The notes beneath the pieces are model-generated. The model did no database searches. It was not told the DNA's origin and worked only from the letters and a program-made list of their open reading frames with translations. The position numbers and the translations under genes were made by a program. A stretch of 64,000 nucleotides of DNA from JBBAGC01 sp964491265 (GTDB lineage Bacteria; Spirochaetota; UBA4802; UBA5550), in the NCBI GenBank assembly GCA_964491265.1, contig CAZBFP010000001.1, positions 186,001 through 250,000 of the forward strand, read 5' to 3'. Below are positions 32,101 through 39,454 of the stretch, in pieces (position 1 is the stretch's first letter; each line of letters begins with the position of its first letter).

Positions 32101-33829
32101 TTTGAAGGAATCTGTACTTAGAAACACAGTCACATCACAGGGTTATGACAGATACTCACCCTTCCCCCTTATTTACGCCTTAATCAATCATGAGATTTAC
32201 GGTGTTGATGATGAGCTTTTTCCTCTTCTTCCAAATCTCGATATTCCGGAGATTATTGCATCTTCTGAAAAGCCTGACTCCCTATATCTTCTTTCACTTC
32301 TGGAAGAGCTTCATATTCGCCATGGAAGACATGCAGCAGCAATTCCTCTTCAGGATATGATACTGAAACTTTCAAGGGAATCGGGACTGAGCCATTTAAC
32401 AGGTCAGACCCTTTTCAGAAAAGCTCTAAGCAGCATGATAGCAGAGGACATGGGCAGTGCTTATAAAACAGCTCTTGAAGCTGATAAAACTATAAAAACC
32501 GGAGAAGAAAACCATATTGATCTTCAGCTACTCATAATGAACCTTCAGATAAGATCATCTCAATTCCGTGCAGCTGCCGAAAAGGGGAACACCCTTGCAT
32601 CAATTGAAAACCTTTCAGTTCCCCATAGATATATGCTGAACCTCCAGCTCTCCCTTCTTGAGCTGAACAGACTCAGCACACTTAAATCAGCGTCAAAGGC
32701 AGACGCGGAAAAATTTGAAAATCTCTTCCTCTCCTCAGCTGCCATGCTTAGAAATGATATTTCAATATTATCACGTGAGGGCTACAGAGAGATAAGTGAA
32801 CAGGTTTTTGATGAGTATATAAATTATAAAATGCGCACAGGGCAGCACAGTGATGCCCACCTTTATAATGAATTTAAAAAACTTGCTGATATCTCATCAA
32901 AAACCGGAAGAAACTTTCTCCGGGATAGAGGGACTATTGATATTCAGGCATTGCAGCAGGCCCTCCCTGCAGATTCTGTTTATGTAAATATATCCAGAAA
33001 TAAAAACGATCTCTTTGTCTGGGTCTTTGACAGATCAGCAAGAAGAGCCCTGGTAATCGACAAAGGCTATTCAAAAACCTCTGATTTTCTTAAGAGCTAT
33101 AAGCCCGCTTCAATGCAGAGGAGTGATGCCTCAAGAGCCTCCTCTGAACTACAGGATATTCTCCTCCCCTTGATGAAGCTGATTGAAGGTAAAAAAAATA
33201 TCATCTTTTCGCCCGATCTCTTTACAGAGAATATACCCTTTGAAACAGCAGGGAAGAAGAGTATTCTTGCTGATAATGCGGATATTTTTTATATGGTCTC
33301 ACCCATGCTCACTGATTTCAGAAGCATAAAGACAGCCCCTCTGCTTTACACCGCAGGAACAGCAGATTCAGTTAATGCTGAACTGGAAATTGCCGGTATA
33401 AGGCATTCAGGGATAGAACAGAAAAGTATAGGCAGGGTAACCTCCGGACTTGCACATATTACAGGTGAAGTGAGATACAACAGGAAATCGAGAGGTTTTA
33501 CTATAGACAGCAGATCCTATGGCGCGCTTGTTTCAGGTGCAGATATGGTATATGTATCAGCACAGTTTGCAGATTACGGGCAGATTAATCTTGCCGCATT
33601 TAATCACGGCCTCGGTACAGGGATTGTGCTTATCAATGCCTCACCGTTGCAGGATGTGAACAATGCATTTTTTGCTGAAACTTTTTACAGCAGCATTAAG
33701 AAGGGAATTTCAATACCAGGATCTTTCACCGCAGCCCAAAAAGAAGTACGGGGTAGAGAACGCTTTGCCGGACCGGGGTACTGGGCAGGAACAAGGCTCT
33801 ATATAAACAATTTCAGCTTCGGCAATTGA
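26141..33829 (+). CDS. Giant lipoprotein: PD40 propeller, TPR superhelix, CHAT-like C-terminus
   Basis: 2,562 residues from the ATG overlapping the previous stop (TAATG); ATG 26144 is an alternative. Lipobox LVFSC. Residues about 45-330 contain WD40-like PD40 strands (SLDSRFFFYSSNREGGNFDI, SPAWSPDGRLIAWSS, FPAFSPDGEKILYVS) as in TolB. From about 390 to 1450 come many TPR-like helical pairs (YYEMGRFNDAEKYFNQS, SYEKTGDTEKAYVAL). Residues about 1550-1770 look like a degenerate CHAT-like domain, followed by further helical repeats. The last 300 residues form a second CHAT-like domain (FSPDLFTENIPFETAG, LAHITGE, FYSSIKKG, YWAGTRLYI), but the usual catalytic Cys position reads VYVSAQF, so protease activity is doubtful. 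Probably a periplasm-facing or surface scaffold of the YdbH-like system. Confidence 0.8.
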   Translation: MMKKILRASIISFLSLLVFSCDNKEEEVTFSYNSIIDKEYRFSIGRVIPVTIGKSIETDGDISLDSRFFFYSSNREGGNFDIYLRSMRDITTVRLTSHPSKDISPAVSPNGRNVAFVSFRDDPEGDIFLLNLKPADLIKKAADSTTRLPSMDSSAVNLTLEKNRDTDVVINIKDSSPAWSPDGRLIAWSSSRGNITGDTDIWVMDSKGNNKRKITSGGADFPAFSPDGEKILYVSYRENRNGDIYSINLNTGEEKQITADNHIKMNPSYAGNSDEIIYSSIEADTNRNSILDLQDRSVIRYHNIKSGITYPLTRRSLSSFKAKWLPVLQTRDYNGVIIFTDIRDESINLNIIPEKGIVPKKLNARQQYDICDDYLNEYDDPEKYAMALESVFYFFGDQKDPASRAYVNRALGEAASYYLKTGNKSAAESMLSFLRSRAGEKDIYAEVVLENINRSASGLRPDEVNRRISRLTIDEKTRYFAPFALEDIADSAFSSGDKVSALRIYSTIINDYPKFERILDIRTKAALSGDDLRKGSLSESAVKIINDGRTNQKIGLIKHLAEVFEDKKFTPPLTAEYLRGLERLKKDQSSSKKIMALLHYTSGLLLDSRGDRNDAAKEYTLSIEASHPNDITFYLSNIRLGDIARDNREASEAEKYYSAAINRYSRRFKTENFREKLLWTINHYEQTGERNEAVENFKEASSIYEKYINMITLTYNKRLFTDVYSEYAPRAHILYIDSLISLKGTPAIAGLEKAYTDRLPIYRMDFNKAALYGLAYIYTQKGLSHMHKADSPDNAVSIDDAMKALKDADQQIEWALFIDDTFIEPYLLKTWIYQYIDTERKNRSRSDNSVIGKYFPERLWEENIQILEKALDANNEALYPENEGNINLNMANNYFLLLNYPRALRHYREAARYKQRFNSEIEKALFHFHYGYCYWQNGETGPARTEIQKAYNIYSTLAASAPAKEFTNQYLILYRYFALLSRYEGKYDEAINWYQRILTFADNNSLSVDRARYLQEIAHCYMENGELETATIFINRAGAMLKKYPDDERKYYLNIRLFGIGPIPLFNMGPDNAVIGNNRIFHPLDRNDKRLLNIAMLEDISLKNNDYSAAIEFQKAKLKLLEKSKTSLAVETKIRSLNNIGYYYYEMGRFNDAEKYFNQSRSTASAGNNLEGLFTSIMNLTNLYALLIENNLSPERNWIKDTETLAASLDNYRNSYYDLRLKEERTALEEAAKAKKEKVDPDEITKLKASIEAETADKYFSLDIASGILKFYRGELLFNTLLKDSGDDLKTSLQILKNNHTIYTLYAESLATFENSYEIAKSRGLKPLMTRLLFNMAVSYEKTGDTEKAYVALIDAKNLADQNRYTWLQIDASYRMARFLASSGKDVEKGDFRAMAGAQYASAVSRIEKLPLLYAVHQNRINSLYDDYINFLADSGNMVRAFNVSRKKLQISRLMSINTLSPKFSNEELTTRYYAYNSRLRKLDQVNRSISRLIESGAERNRAGIESFEKEGAAIKGDLRRFAAAIAGIDPLYNSYITAGDLNIPTLQNDVYKFHNTDKDLVFWRISGGRLSSGTVPSGEGITDIIEKNSGTSPVFIILNETALSILSGKDKKPASARLITGLDRAAFFSSAESRMALSLLSSEKDIAGKIKTPGADAHTKTPGKNLRDFSVLIENSKDQDALTPEILFLSQGISPSALIMITENPGYNYTAALLEAGLYAGIPSVILSLTQNSDSIANLADSFFSGTEVTIDSSSFIITGNIHSFTDKSAKGDAAAEFARFNRAMSIQQFDAARMHLSRWNSLNSAGDSFDYYSSLWLLELLKGDFAEADKALMSIKGASDEESKGILVRKIYQALYTGDFNSAGRLFTAGEERIKDYSDTLFIKGFLTFAEEGPARSLDKINSIKKPYNTLLPAERYLLLFSRYLAASNPAGAEAIAEALPGSILMSFNESLSPQIPREIGELNISDRRYRSIAPLKKEKKNLSHLKESVLRNTVTSQGYDRYSPFPLIYALINHEIYGVDDELFPLLPNLDIPEIIASSEKPDSLYLLSLLEELHIRHGRHAAAIPLQDMILKLSRESGLSHLTGQTLFRKALSSMIAEDMGSAYKTALEADKTIKTGEENHIDLQLLIMNLQIRSSQFRAAAEKGNTLASIENLSVPHRYMLNLQLSLLELNRLSTLKSASKADAEKFENLFLSSAAMLRNDISILSREGYREISEQVFDEYINYKMRTGQHSDAHLYNEFKKLADISSKTGRNFLRDRGTIDIQALQQALPADSVYVNISRNKNDLFVWVFDRSARRALVIDKGYSKTSDFLKSYKPASMQRSDASRASSELQDILLPLMKLIEGKKNIIFSPDLFTENIPFETAGKKSILADNADIFYMVSPMLTDFRSIKTAPLLYTAGTADSVNAELEIAGIRHSGIEQKSIGRVTSGLAHITGEVRYNRKSRGFTIDSRSYGALVSGADMVYVSAQFADYGQINLAAFNHGLGTGIVLINASPLQDVNNAFFAETFYSSIKKGISIPGSFTAAQKEVRGRERFAGPGYWAGTRLYINNFSFGN

Positions 33830-34563
33830 TGAAAAACAGAAACAGGTTTATCTCTTCAATTGAGCGTGAAGTGGGCAGATGTATAAACAGGTACAATCTG
33901 GTGCAGGGGGATGACAGGGTACTGGTGGGGCTTTCCGGAGGGAAAGACTCACTGGTTCTCCTTGAAACCCTCTCTAACCGGAGAAAACGCCTCCCCATTA
34001 ATTACCACATCATTGCAGCATATATTCATCTCCACGGCATAGGATATGAAAGCGACAGAGCTTTCCTGAAATCCTTCTGCAATGACCTGGGGGTGCCGCT
34101 CAGGATTATTGATGTTGAAACTGATATCTCCCCTGAAAAAGATAAATCGATATGCTTCCTCTGCTCATGGCACAGGCGGAAGCAGCTCTTTGATCTGGCA
34201 GCAGAGGAGAATTGCGGTAAAATCGCACTGGGGCATCACATGAATGATGCGGCTGAAACACTCCTCATGAATATGATATTCAGCGGATCAATAAGCTCAA
34301 TGCCCCCTGCACTGGAGCTTTTCAGCGGCAGAATCAGGCTCATAAGGCCCCTTTCCCTTATCCCTGAAGATAAAATTACTGAGTACGCAAAAATCAGAAA
34401 ATTCCCTGAACAGGCAAAAATCTGCCCCTGGTCAAATCAATCTCAAAGGGCGGAAATAAAAAAGCTTATATCAACGATTACTGAAATGGATAAGAATGGC
34501 CTTTCAAACATCTATAAATCCATGTCCAATATACATCATGAATATCTCCCGCCAGGGAAATAA
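33829..34563 (+). CDS. ttcA: tRNA 2-thiocytidine biosynthesis protein TtcA-like
   Basis: 244 residues. The start is taken at the ATG overlapping the giant lipoprotein stop (TGATG). GLSGGKDSLVLLETL is the PP-loop that adenylates the tRNA base; CFLC near residues 108-111 and the Cys in KICPWSN near 203 are the [4Fe-4S] ligands of TtcA, which thiolates C32 of tRNA; LGHHMNDAAETLLMNM is also typical. All key residues are present. It is a cytosolic enzyme at the end of an envelope operon, so the linkage is probably not functional. It converges with the YkgJ-like gene 6 bp away. Confidence 0.85.
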   Translation: MKNRNRFISSIEREVGRCINRYNLVQGDDRVLVGLSGGKDSLVLLETLSNRRKRLPINYHIIAAYIHLHGIGYESDRAFLKSFCNDLGVPLRIIDVETDISPEKDKSICFLCSWHRRKQLFDLAAEENCGKIALGHHMNDAAETLLMNMIFSGSISSMPPALELFSGRIRLIRPLSLIPEDKITEYAKIRKFPEQAKICPWSNQSQRAEIKKLISTITEMDKNGLSNIYKSMSNIHHEYLPPGK

Positions 34564-34569
34564 GCGTAA

Positions 34570-34932
34570 TTAATCAGGATCATTATATCCGCAACCTTCA
34601 TAGGGGCTTATACTCTCCTCCTTTGCAAGGTACTCAACATCCTCATAATATGGGAAATCTCTGCACATCCTGGGGCGGATATCATGTATAGAACAGGCCG
34701 GAAGGCCGCTTCCATCAAGAGTATAATGTTTACATCTGTAGTGATAAGGGAGATCCTCACTGTTGTTTTCGTAAAGGAAAACAAGCATTGGATATATCAG
34801 GTATATTTCCGAAAAATTCGGATCTATCTGTTTCGATTTTTTCCAGTAGTAATATGCCTTCTCAAGAAGTTCCGGCGGCTCCGCAAGCCTCACATCCTGA
34901 CAGCAGCTGCCGCATCTTTTACACTCACCCAT
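34570..34932 (-). CDS. YkgJ-family CxxCxxxCC cluster-binding protein
   Basis: 120 residues starting MGECKRCGSCCQDVRL, the C-x2-C-x2-CC signature of the YkgJ/UPF0153 family, with later cysteines in YRCKHYT, PACSIHDIRPRMCRDFP and EGCGYN. These eight or so cysteines are thought to bind an Fe-S or zinc cluster. The family is widespread and mostly uncharacterised. The gene is complete and convergent with ttcA. Confidence 0.85.
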   Translation of the reverse strand: MGECKRCGSCCQDVRLAEPPELLEKAYYYWKKSKQIDPNFSEIYLIYPMLVFLYENNSEDLPYHYRCKHYTLDGSGLPACSIHDIRPRMCRDFPYYEDVEYLAKEESISPYEGCGYNDPD

Positions 34933-35345
34933 CTCTTCACCTTTAAAACCGGATCATGCTCTGCACGCAGCAGAGAAATAATCGGATATTATTCCTGAAA
35001 ATCATCTATCTTTTGTTGACAAATAACATTTATAAAATTTATGTCGAACATAATTTAATTATTTAAAGTCGCAAATGTTCAATATTAAAGGTCTATTCAG
35101 GAATTCGAGGAGAGGTAATGATATTACCTGTTTCCACATCTATCTGAGTCGGCTCCTGCCCCCTAAATCCCCCGGAGGGGGACTTAAAGGCTGTGATATT
35201 GAACTTTTCATTTGTTAAAAGAGTTTAGAAGTCCCCTTCCGGGGCGCCCTGAGCAAAGCGAAGAAGTACTCCCGGGGTAGATTTAGGGGGCTTAACTTAG
35301 TAATTGCCTGAAAAATATAAAAACCGCACATAAAGGAGTTCAGCA
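34933..35345. other. 413-bp leader region of guaB with repeat elements
   Basis: A possible promoter is TTGACA at 35016-35021 with TTATGT at 35039-35044 (17-bp spacer). Downstream lies a pair of CCCCCTAAAT-family repeats: an intact arm at 35158-35185 and an inverted arm at 35229-35291 split by an insertion containing GAGCAAAGCGAAGAAGTACT. The ribosome-binding site AAGGAG is at 35334-35339. No gene is seen. Confidence 0.6.
35158..35291. repeat. CCCCCTAAAT-family repeat pair upstream of guaB
   Basis: GCCCCCTAAATCCCCCGGAG plus GGGGACTT at 35158-35185; the facing arm AGTCCCCTTCCGGGG ... ATTTAGGGGGC (35229-35291) is interrupted by about 34 bp that duplicates the CCCGGGG edge. Same family as 22124-22255. 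Confidence 0.8.
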
Positions 35346-36842
35346 ATGAATATAAAAGACGGATTTCCCGCAGAGGATATTTTCACCGGATCAACAGGTT
35401 ACGCTTATAATGATTTTATAATACTTCCCGGATATATAGATTTCGCGCCTGAGGAAGTTTTCCTTGAAACCCATCTTACACGAAATATCAAAATTAAAAG
35501 TCCCTTTATTTCAAGCCCCATGGATACTGTAACAGAGGCTGAAATGGCAATAGGCCTTGCACTCTGGGGGGGGATCGGTATTATTCATTATAATAATACC
35601 ATTGAACAGCAGGCAGATGAGATAAAAAAAGTAAAGCGTTATGAAAACGGATTTATTAATAACCCCATGGTTCTTTCACCGCAAAACCGCATTTATGAAA
35701 TAGATATGATTAAAGCCAGATATAATTTTTCAGGAATACCTATTACTGAAAACGGTCAGATCAACTCCAAACTTGTTGGCATTGTAACAAACAGGGACAT
35801 CGACTTTGAAAAAGACCGGAACCGGACTCTTGGGGAGGTAATGACCAGAGACCTTTTAACCGCTAAAGAGGGGATTACTCTTCTTGAGGCCAATAAAATT
35901 CTCAAAACATCAAAAAAAGGGAAACTTCCCATAGTCAATGATGAAGGGCAGCTTGTTGCTCTTATGAGCAGAAGCGATCTTTTAAAAAACTACGAATACC
36001 CTCTCTCCTCCAAAGATAACAGTAAACAGCTCCGGGTGGGAGCAGCCATATCCACAAAGGATGAATCAAAGGCAAGACTTGAAGCTCTGTCGGAAGCGGG
36101 CGTTGATGTTGTTGTTATTGACTCAGCACAGGGGAACTCAGTTTACCAGGTTGAGATGATTAAATATATCAAGAATAAGTTTCCTGAAATTGATGTAATC
36201 GGCGGGAATGTAGTTACTGAAGAACAGTGTGTTAATGTAATCAAAGCAGGTGCAGATGCTTTAAGAATCGGTATGGGACCGGGCTCCATCTGCACAACAC
36301 AAACCACAATGGCTGTGGGGAGATCACAGTCCACTGCTGTATACAGAACAGCCAGGGCTTCGGCTAAATACAATGTACCGGTAATTGCAGACGGAGGGAT
36401 TGCCAACATCGGCCATATATCAAAGGCACTTGCTCTTGGCGCATCCACCGTAATGATGGGCTCAATGTTCGCCGGAACCAATGAGGCGCCGGGTGAATAT
36501 TTTTACGAAAACGGTGTAAGGCTTAAAAGATACCGGGGTATGGCATCAATGGAGGCTATGGAAGCAGGGGGTTCCAAAAGATACTTTGCAGAGGATGCTA
36601 AAGTAATAGTGGCTCAAGGTGTATCAGGGGCTGTTCTTGACAAAGGTTCACTTCACGATTATATCCCCTACCTTATTCAGGGCTTAAAACACTCTTTTCA
36701 GGATATAGGGGTCAGAGATATAAAAACACTCCATGAAAACCTTAAATCAGGGAAATTACGTTTTGAACTCAGGTCACCCATGGCTCAACGGGAAGGGCAT
36801 GTACATGACATGTACTCATACAAGGAACCTAAATTTATGTAG
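35346..36842 (+). CDS. guaB: IMP dehydrogenase
   Basis: 498 residues, full length. It oxidises IMP to XMP with NAD, the committed step of GMP synthesis. Features in order: an N-terminal barrel part with SSPMDTVTEAEMAIGLAL, two CBS domains (about 105-220, e.g. GIVTNRDIDF and LVALMSRSDLLKN), the active-site loop GMGPGSICTTQ with the catalytic Cys, ADGGIANIGHISKALALGAS, and the flap GVSGAV. AAGGAG lies 6 bp before the ATG. Transcribed alone, ending at the terminator at 36877-36912. Confidence 0.97.
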   Translation: MNIKDGFPAEDIFTGSTGYAYNDFIILPGYIDFAPEEVFLETHLTRNIKIKSPFISSPMDTVTEAEMAIGLALWGGIGIIHYNNTIEQQADEIKKVKRYENGFINNPMVLSPQNRIYEIDMIKARYNFSGIPITENGQINSKLVGIVTNRDIDFEKDRNRTLGEVMTRDLLTAKEGITLLEANKILKTSKKGKLPIVNDEGQLVALMSRSDLLKNYEYPLSSKDNSKQLRVGAAISTKDESKARLEALSEAGVDVVVIDSAQGNSVYQVEMIKYIKNKFPEIDVIGGNVVTEEQCVNVIKAGADALRIGMGPGSICTTQTTMAVGRSQSTAVYRTARASAKYNVPVIADGGIANIGHISKALALGASTVMMGSMFAGTNEAPGEYFYENGVRLKRYRGMASMEAMEAGGSKRYFAEDAKVIVAQGVSGAVLDKGSLHDYIPYLIQGLKHSFQDIGVRDIKTLHENLKSGKLRFELRSPMAQREGHVHDMYSYKEPKFM

Positions 36843-36876
36843 CACCATAATAATCAATAATTCCGCCTTTTATTTA

Positions 36877-36912
36877 AATACCCCGCAAAAATTATGCGGG
36901 GTATTTTATTAT
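36877..36912 (+). terminator. Intrinsic terminator of guaB
   Basis: AATACCCCGC (36877-36886), 9-nt loop, GCGGGGTATT (36896-36905), then TTATTATTTTC. Strong 10-bp stem with a T-rich tail. Confidence 0.88.
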
Positions 36913-36963
36913 TTTCTCTTAAACTCCTCCAAAGAGAATTATTCCATAAAAAATTGTTGAATA

Positions 36964-38109
36964 ATGTATAAAGCTTTATATAATTACCAAAATAAATTAT
37001 ACAGTGATAATAATATGAAATCCAGACTAAACTTCTCCGGCAACAGTCTTAACATCAAAACGCCTATTAAAATATTTCTTTTTCTGGAATTATCCGGCAT
37101 TGTTCTTTTTACTGTCGGGATATATAATCTTAATGCAGTATCATTTCCTGATCATTTGCTCATCGGCACCGGGATAATTCTTATTTCACTGGGATTATAT
37201 TATGTAATTAATTCCCGTTATTACAAACTTCTGGTAAATGAGGAGCCGGGATTTCTCAGTTTTGTCGAGTCAAACAACTGGGACATCTCCGCATTTAAAA
37301 TCCCTACTGACTATTTTTCCGGCATACTGATACAGAGAATAGTGAACAGAAATAATAAAATAGAGTATGATGTACTCCTTAAAAACATACCTGGATCTTT
37401 TTTAATGCTGGCACGGTTCCCTGACAGGGAAAGGGCTCTATTGTTCGGTAAAAAACTGGAAGAACTTCTAAGTATTAAAGCTGAAGTTAACGATCTCACA
37501 ATTCCGCCCCTATTCCCTAAAAACCGGGAATTCACTCCTATCGACCTTACGCTCCCTGCAAACAGCTCAATAAAGATAACTGAAAGACCCAATTCAAAAG
37601 GAATTTCATGGAGCACAACACATCACCCCATGCAGTTCGTCCTTATTCTTGCAATATATTACGGCTTTTTCCATATAATAAATTTTTTTGCAATAACCTA
37701 TGTTAATTCTTTTTTACCCGCTATCATATTTATATATTCATCAATGGGTTTATTACTATCTCTGGTTCTGGCATGGATTATTTCCTCTATCACTACCAGG
37801 CATTTTTTTATAATATACAGAGGCAGAATCCGTTCCTACAGAAAAAGTTTCGGTAAAAAGAAAAATGAAGTATTTATACTTAAAGAAGATATTGTTATAA
37901 CAAGAAATTCCATGGACCTGAGCAATGAAAATTTTGTTGTAGGGAGCAGAATCTGGGCTGAAGCTGCAAACAAAATTATGGAAGCAAAGGAGAAGGGGGA
38001 GGATTCGCGCATCTTTATTCCGGGAGGGAGCGTTTTAAGGGCTGACACATCAAGATTAAAGCTTAAGGAAAAGCTTTTTATTGAGCAGTACATTCTCTCA
38101 AACATTTAA
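36964..38109 (+). CDS. Membrane protein of unknown function
   Basis: 381 residues; an alternative start is the ATG at 37018 (MKSRLNFSG). There are about four hydrophobic segments: around residues 36-58, 62-82, 225-245 and 248-275 (IYSSMGLLLSLVLAWIISSI). A soluble loop of some 140 residues lies between the two pairs, and the last 100 residues are charged and soluble (EAANKIMEAKEKGEDSRIFI). I do not recognise the family; the C-terminal part recalls PH-like domains of bacterial membrane proteins. It is followed by ruvA 14 bp downstream and may be co-transcribed with it. Confidence 0.6.
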   Translation: MYKALYNYQNKLYSDNNMKSRLNFSGNSLNIKTPIKIFLFLELSGIVLFTVGIYNLNAVSFPDHLLIGTGIILISLGLYYVINSRYYKLLVNEEPGFLSFVESNNWDISAFKIPTDYFSGILIQRIVNRNNKIEYDVLLKNIPGSFLMLARFPDRERALLFGKKLEELLSIKAEVNDLTIPPLFPKNREFTPIDLTLPANSSIKITERPNSKGISWSTTHHPMQFVLILAIYYGFFHIINFFAITYVNSFLPAIIFIYSSMGLLLSLVLAWIISSITTRHFFIIYRGRIRSYRKSFGKKKNEVFILKEDIVITRNSMDLSNENFVVGSRIWAEAANKIMEAKEKGEDSRIFIPGGSVLRADTSRLKLKEKLFIEQYILSNI

Positions 38110-38123
38110 TTAAGGCAGATATA

Positions 38124-38705
38124 ATGATTTCTAAACTCACAGGTATTATAGAAGATTTAAAACCGACTTCCCTTATACTCGATGTAAATGGAGTGGGCTA
38201 TGGACTCACAATCCCCTTCTCAACTTTTGATAAAATTCAGAACCTTGATAAAACTTCTCTCCATGTGCATACTATACACAAAGAGGACCAGTTCAGACTT
38301 TTCGGATTTGCCACACAGAAAGAAAAGTCACTCTTTAACATCCTCCTGAGCGTAAGCGGAATAGGGCCATCCATGGCAATTTCAATTCTCTCAAGCCTCA
38401 CTGCAGAACGAATTGCCGAAGCAGTTAAAAGCGGGAACAGCGGACTTCTCATTAAAGTACCCGGGATAGGTAAAAGTAAAGCTGAAAAGCTGATATTTGA
38501 ACTGAAAAGAAAAACAGCGGCACTTGAAGAGATAGCTGATCCGGTTGAAGAAATAATTTCACCTTCAAGAGACGCAGTGGACGCTCTTGTAGCCCTTGGA
38601 TTTGATGAATCAAAGGCCATGAAATGTGTTAATGATATTATTAAAGAGAAAAAGGATTCAGGGGTTGAGGAGATTATTAAAGAATCACTGAAAATACTTT
38701 TTTAG
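38124..38705 (+). CDS. ruvA: Holliday junction DNA helicase subunit RuvA
   Basis: 193 residues, the usual length. MISKLTGIIEDLKPTSLILD opens the OB-fold domain I; SGIGPSMAISILSSL and VPGIGKSKAEKLIFELK are the two helix-hairpin-helix motifs of domain II; the C-terminal domain III (VDALVALGFDESKAMKCVND) contacts RuvB. RuvA binds four-way junctions as a tetramer. ruvB and ruvC are not in the window. AAGG precedes the ATG. Confidence 0.96.
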   Translation: MISKLTGIIEDLKPTSLILDVNGVGYGLTIPFSTFDKIQNLDKTSLHVHTIHKEDQFRLFGFATQKEKSLFNILLSVSGIGPSMAISILSSLTAERIAEAVKSGNSGLLIKVPGIGKSKAEKLIFELKRKTAALEEIADPVEEIISPSRDAVDALVALGFDESKAMKCVNDIIKEKKDSGVEEIIKESLKILF

Positions 38706-38777
38706 CAAATTTGGCTCATTCCGGATTTTTCGTATACAAAATAAATCATTGGCCTCTCAAGAGTACTTCTTCGCTTT

Positions 38778-38803
38778 GCCCCCTGTCCCACAAAGGGGGC
38801 ACG
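38778..38803. repeat. CGTGCCCCC-family repeat, minus orientation
   Basis: GCCCCCTGTCCCACAAAGGG then GGCACG; it is the reverse complement of the elements at 39141-39166 and 45655-45680, with small differences. Confidence 0.75.
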
Positions 38804-38843
38804 AGTTATCCATATATCGCTTATATAATTAAATTTTTATCAC

Positions 38844-38954
38844 TCATATAACTTTTCCAATTTTTAATACATCTTTAATTCGCAATTTTTGAATTTCGCC
38901 ACATTTTTTTCTGATCTGGTCATACCATTTATCAATTCTTTTCAATGTTAATTC
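38844..38954 (-). pseudogene. Remnant of a DUF559-type endonuclease gene
   Basis: Thirty-six codons between two stops encode KRIDKWYDQIRKKCGEIQKL then RIKDVLKIGKVI, which resembles the end of DUF559 (Vsr-like) nucleases, RxxxLxxxGIQxLRIKDxxVLxxIxxVI. The bases CATCTTTAATTCGCAAT recur in the second remnant at 45447-45587. It is too short to be active. Confidence 0.45.
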
Positions 38955-38991
38955 CTAAAAATATATTTTAGTGTAAAAATGGACTATTTTA

Positions 38992-39020
38992 TATCCCCGC
39001 CGCCTTCGGCGGCGGGGATA
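38992..39020. repeat. GCCGCC hairpin repeat, copy 1
   Basis: TATCCCCGCCGCC, loop TTC, GGCGGCGGGGATA: a perfect 13-bp stem. Related hairpins follow the SdpI-like gene (51721) and purM (53132). Confidence 0.85.
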
Positions 39021-39140
39021 ATAGAGCATTTCTTTACAATAATAAGTTTAAGAATAAATACTGAATTCTTTTACAAGCTCAACAATATAAGCAGGTGTTT
39101 TAATCCTCTGGTTCATCTACTAACTCAATTTTTCCTTTTA

Positions 39141-39166
39141 CGTGCCCCCTTCGGGGGACAGGGGGC
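39141..39166. repeat. CGTGCCCCC-family repeat
   Basis: CGTGCCCCCTTCGGGGGACA then GGGGGC. With its 70-bp left neighbour it matches 45570-45680, marking a longer dispersed repeat. Confidence 0.75.
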
Positions 39167-39303
39167 TGACTTCGGTAGATGGGATGAACAAAAAGAATAT
39201 TACTTTTCCCGAAAATCCGGAATGATTCCATAATTTTTATTACATTTTTATTGACAGTATAGCTCTCAATTTTTATACATCTTTTAGATTTTGTCACTGT
39301 AGG

Positions 39304-39405
39304 TCTTATCAAGAGTGGTGGAGGGAATGGCCCTTCGAAGCCACGGCAACCATTCCATTATGGAAAAGGTGCTAATTCCAACGGATTATTTCCGGGAGAT
39401 GAGAC
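39304..39405 (+). ncRNA. SAM-I (S-box) riboswitch
   Basis: The conserved core is present in order: CTTATC (39305-39310), AAGAGTGGTGGAGGGAATGG, CCCTTCGAAGCCACGGCAAC, then a P3 stem (CCATTCC/GGAA region), GGTGCTAATTCC, a P4 hairpin, and GATGAG (39398-39403), which closes P1 with CTTATC. SAM-I aptamers bind S-adenosylmethionine and turn off methionine genes; the gene downstream is metX, as expected. Confidence 0.95.
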
Positions 39406-39418
39406 AGCAGGTTTTGGG

Positions 39419-39453
39419 AAAAAACCGCTGTTTCAATAATAGGCGGTTTTTTT
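39419..39453 (+). terminator. Riboswitch-controlled terminator abutting the metX start codon
   Basis: AAAAAACCGC (39419-39428) pairs with GCGGTTTTTT (39443-39452), and the T-run ends two bases before the metX ATG. A competing antiterminator can form: GAGACAGC (39401-39408) with GCTGTTTC (39427-39434, one G-U pair). It uses the 3' half of P1 and part of the terminator stem, so SAM binding should favour termination. The only Shine-Dalgarno-like bases (AGGCGG, 39441-39446) lie in the terminator stem. Confidence 0.88.
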
Positions 39454-39454
39454 A

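Larger units (their letters stand above)
38706..39303. other. Repeat-rich gap between ruvA and the metX riboswitch
   Basis: It holds a GCCCCCTGTCCCACAAAGGGGGCACG element (38778-38803), a DUF559-like coding remnant (38844-38954), a GCCGCC hairpin (38992-39020) and a CGTGCCCCCTTCGGGGG element (39141-39166). About 70 bp before the last element is closely repeated near 45570-45650. The metX promoter should be near 39250 (TTGACA at 39250-39255). Confidence 0.65.
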
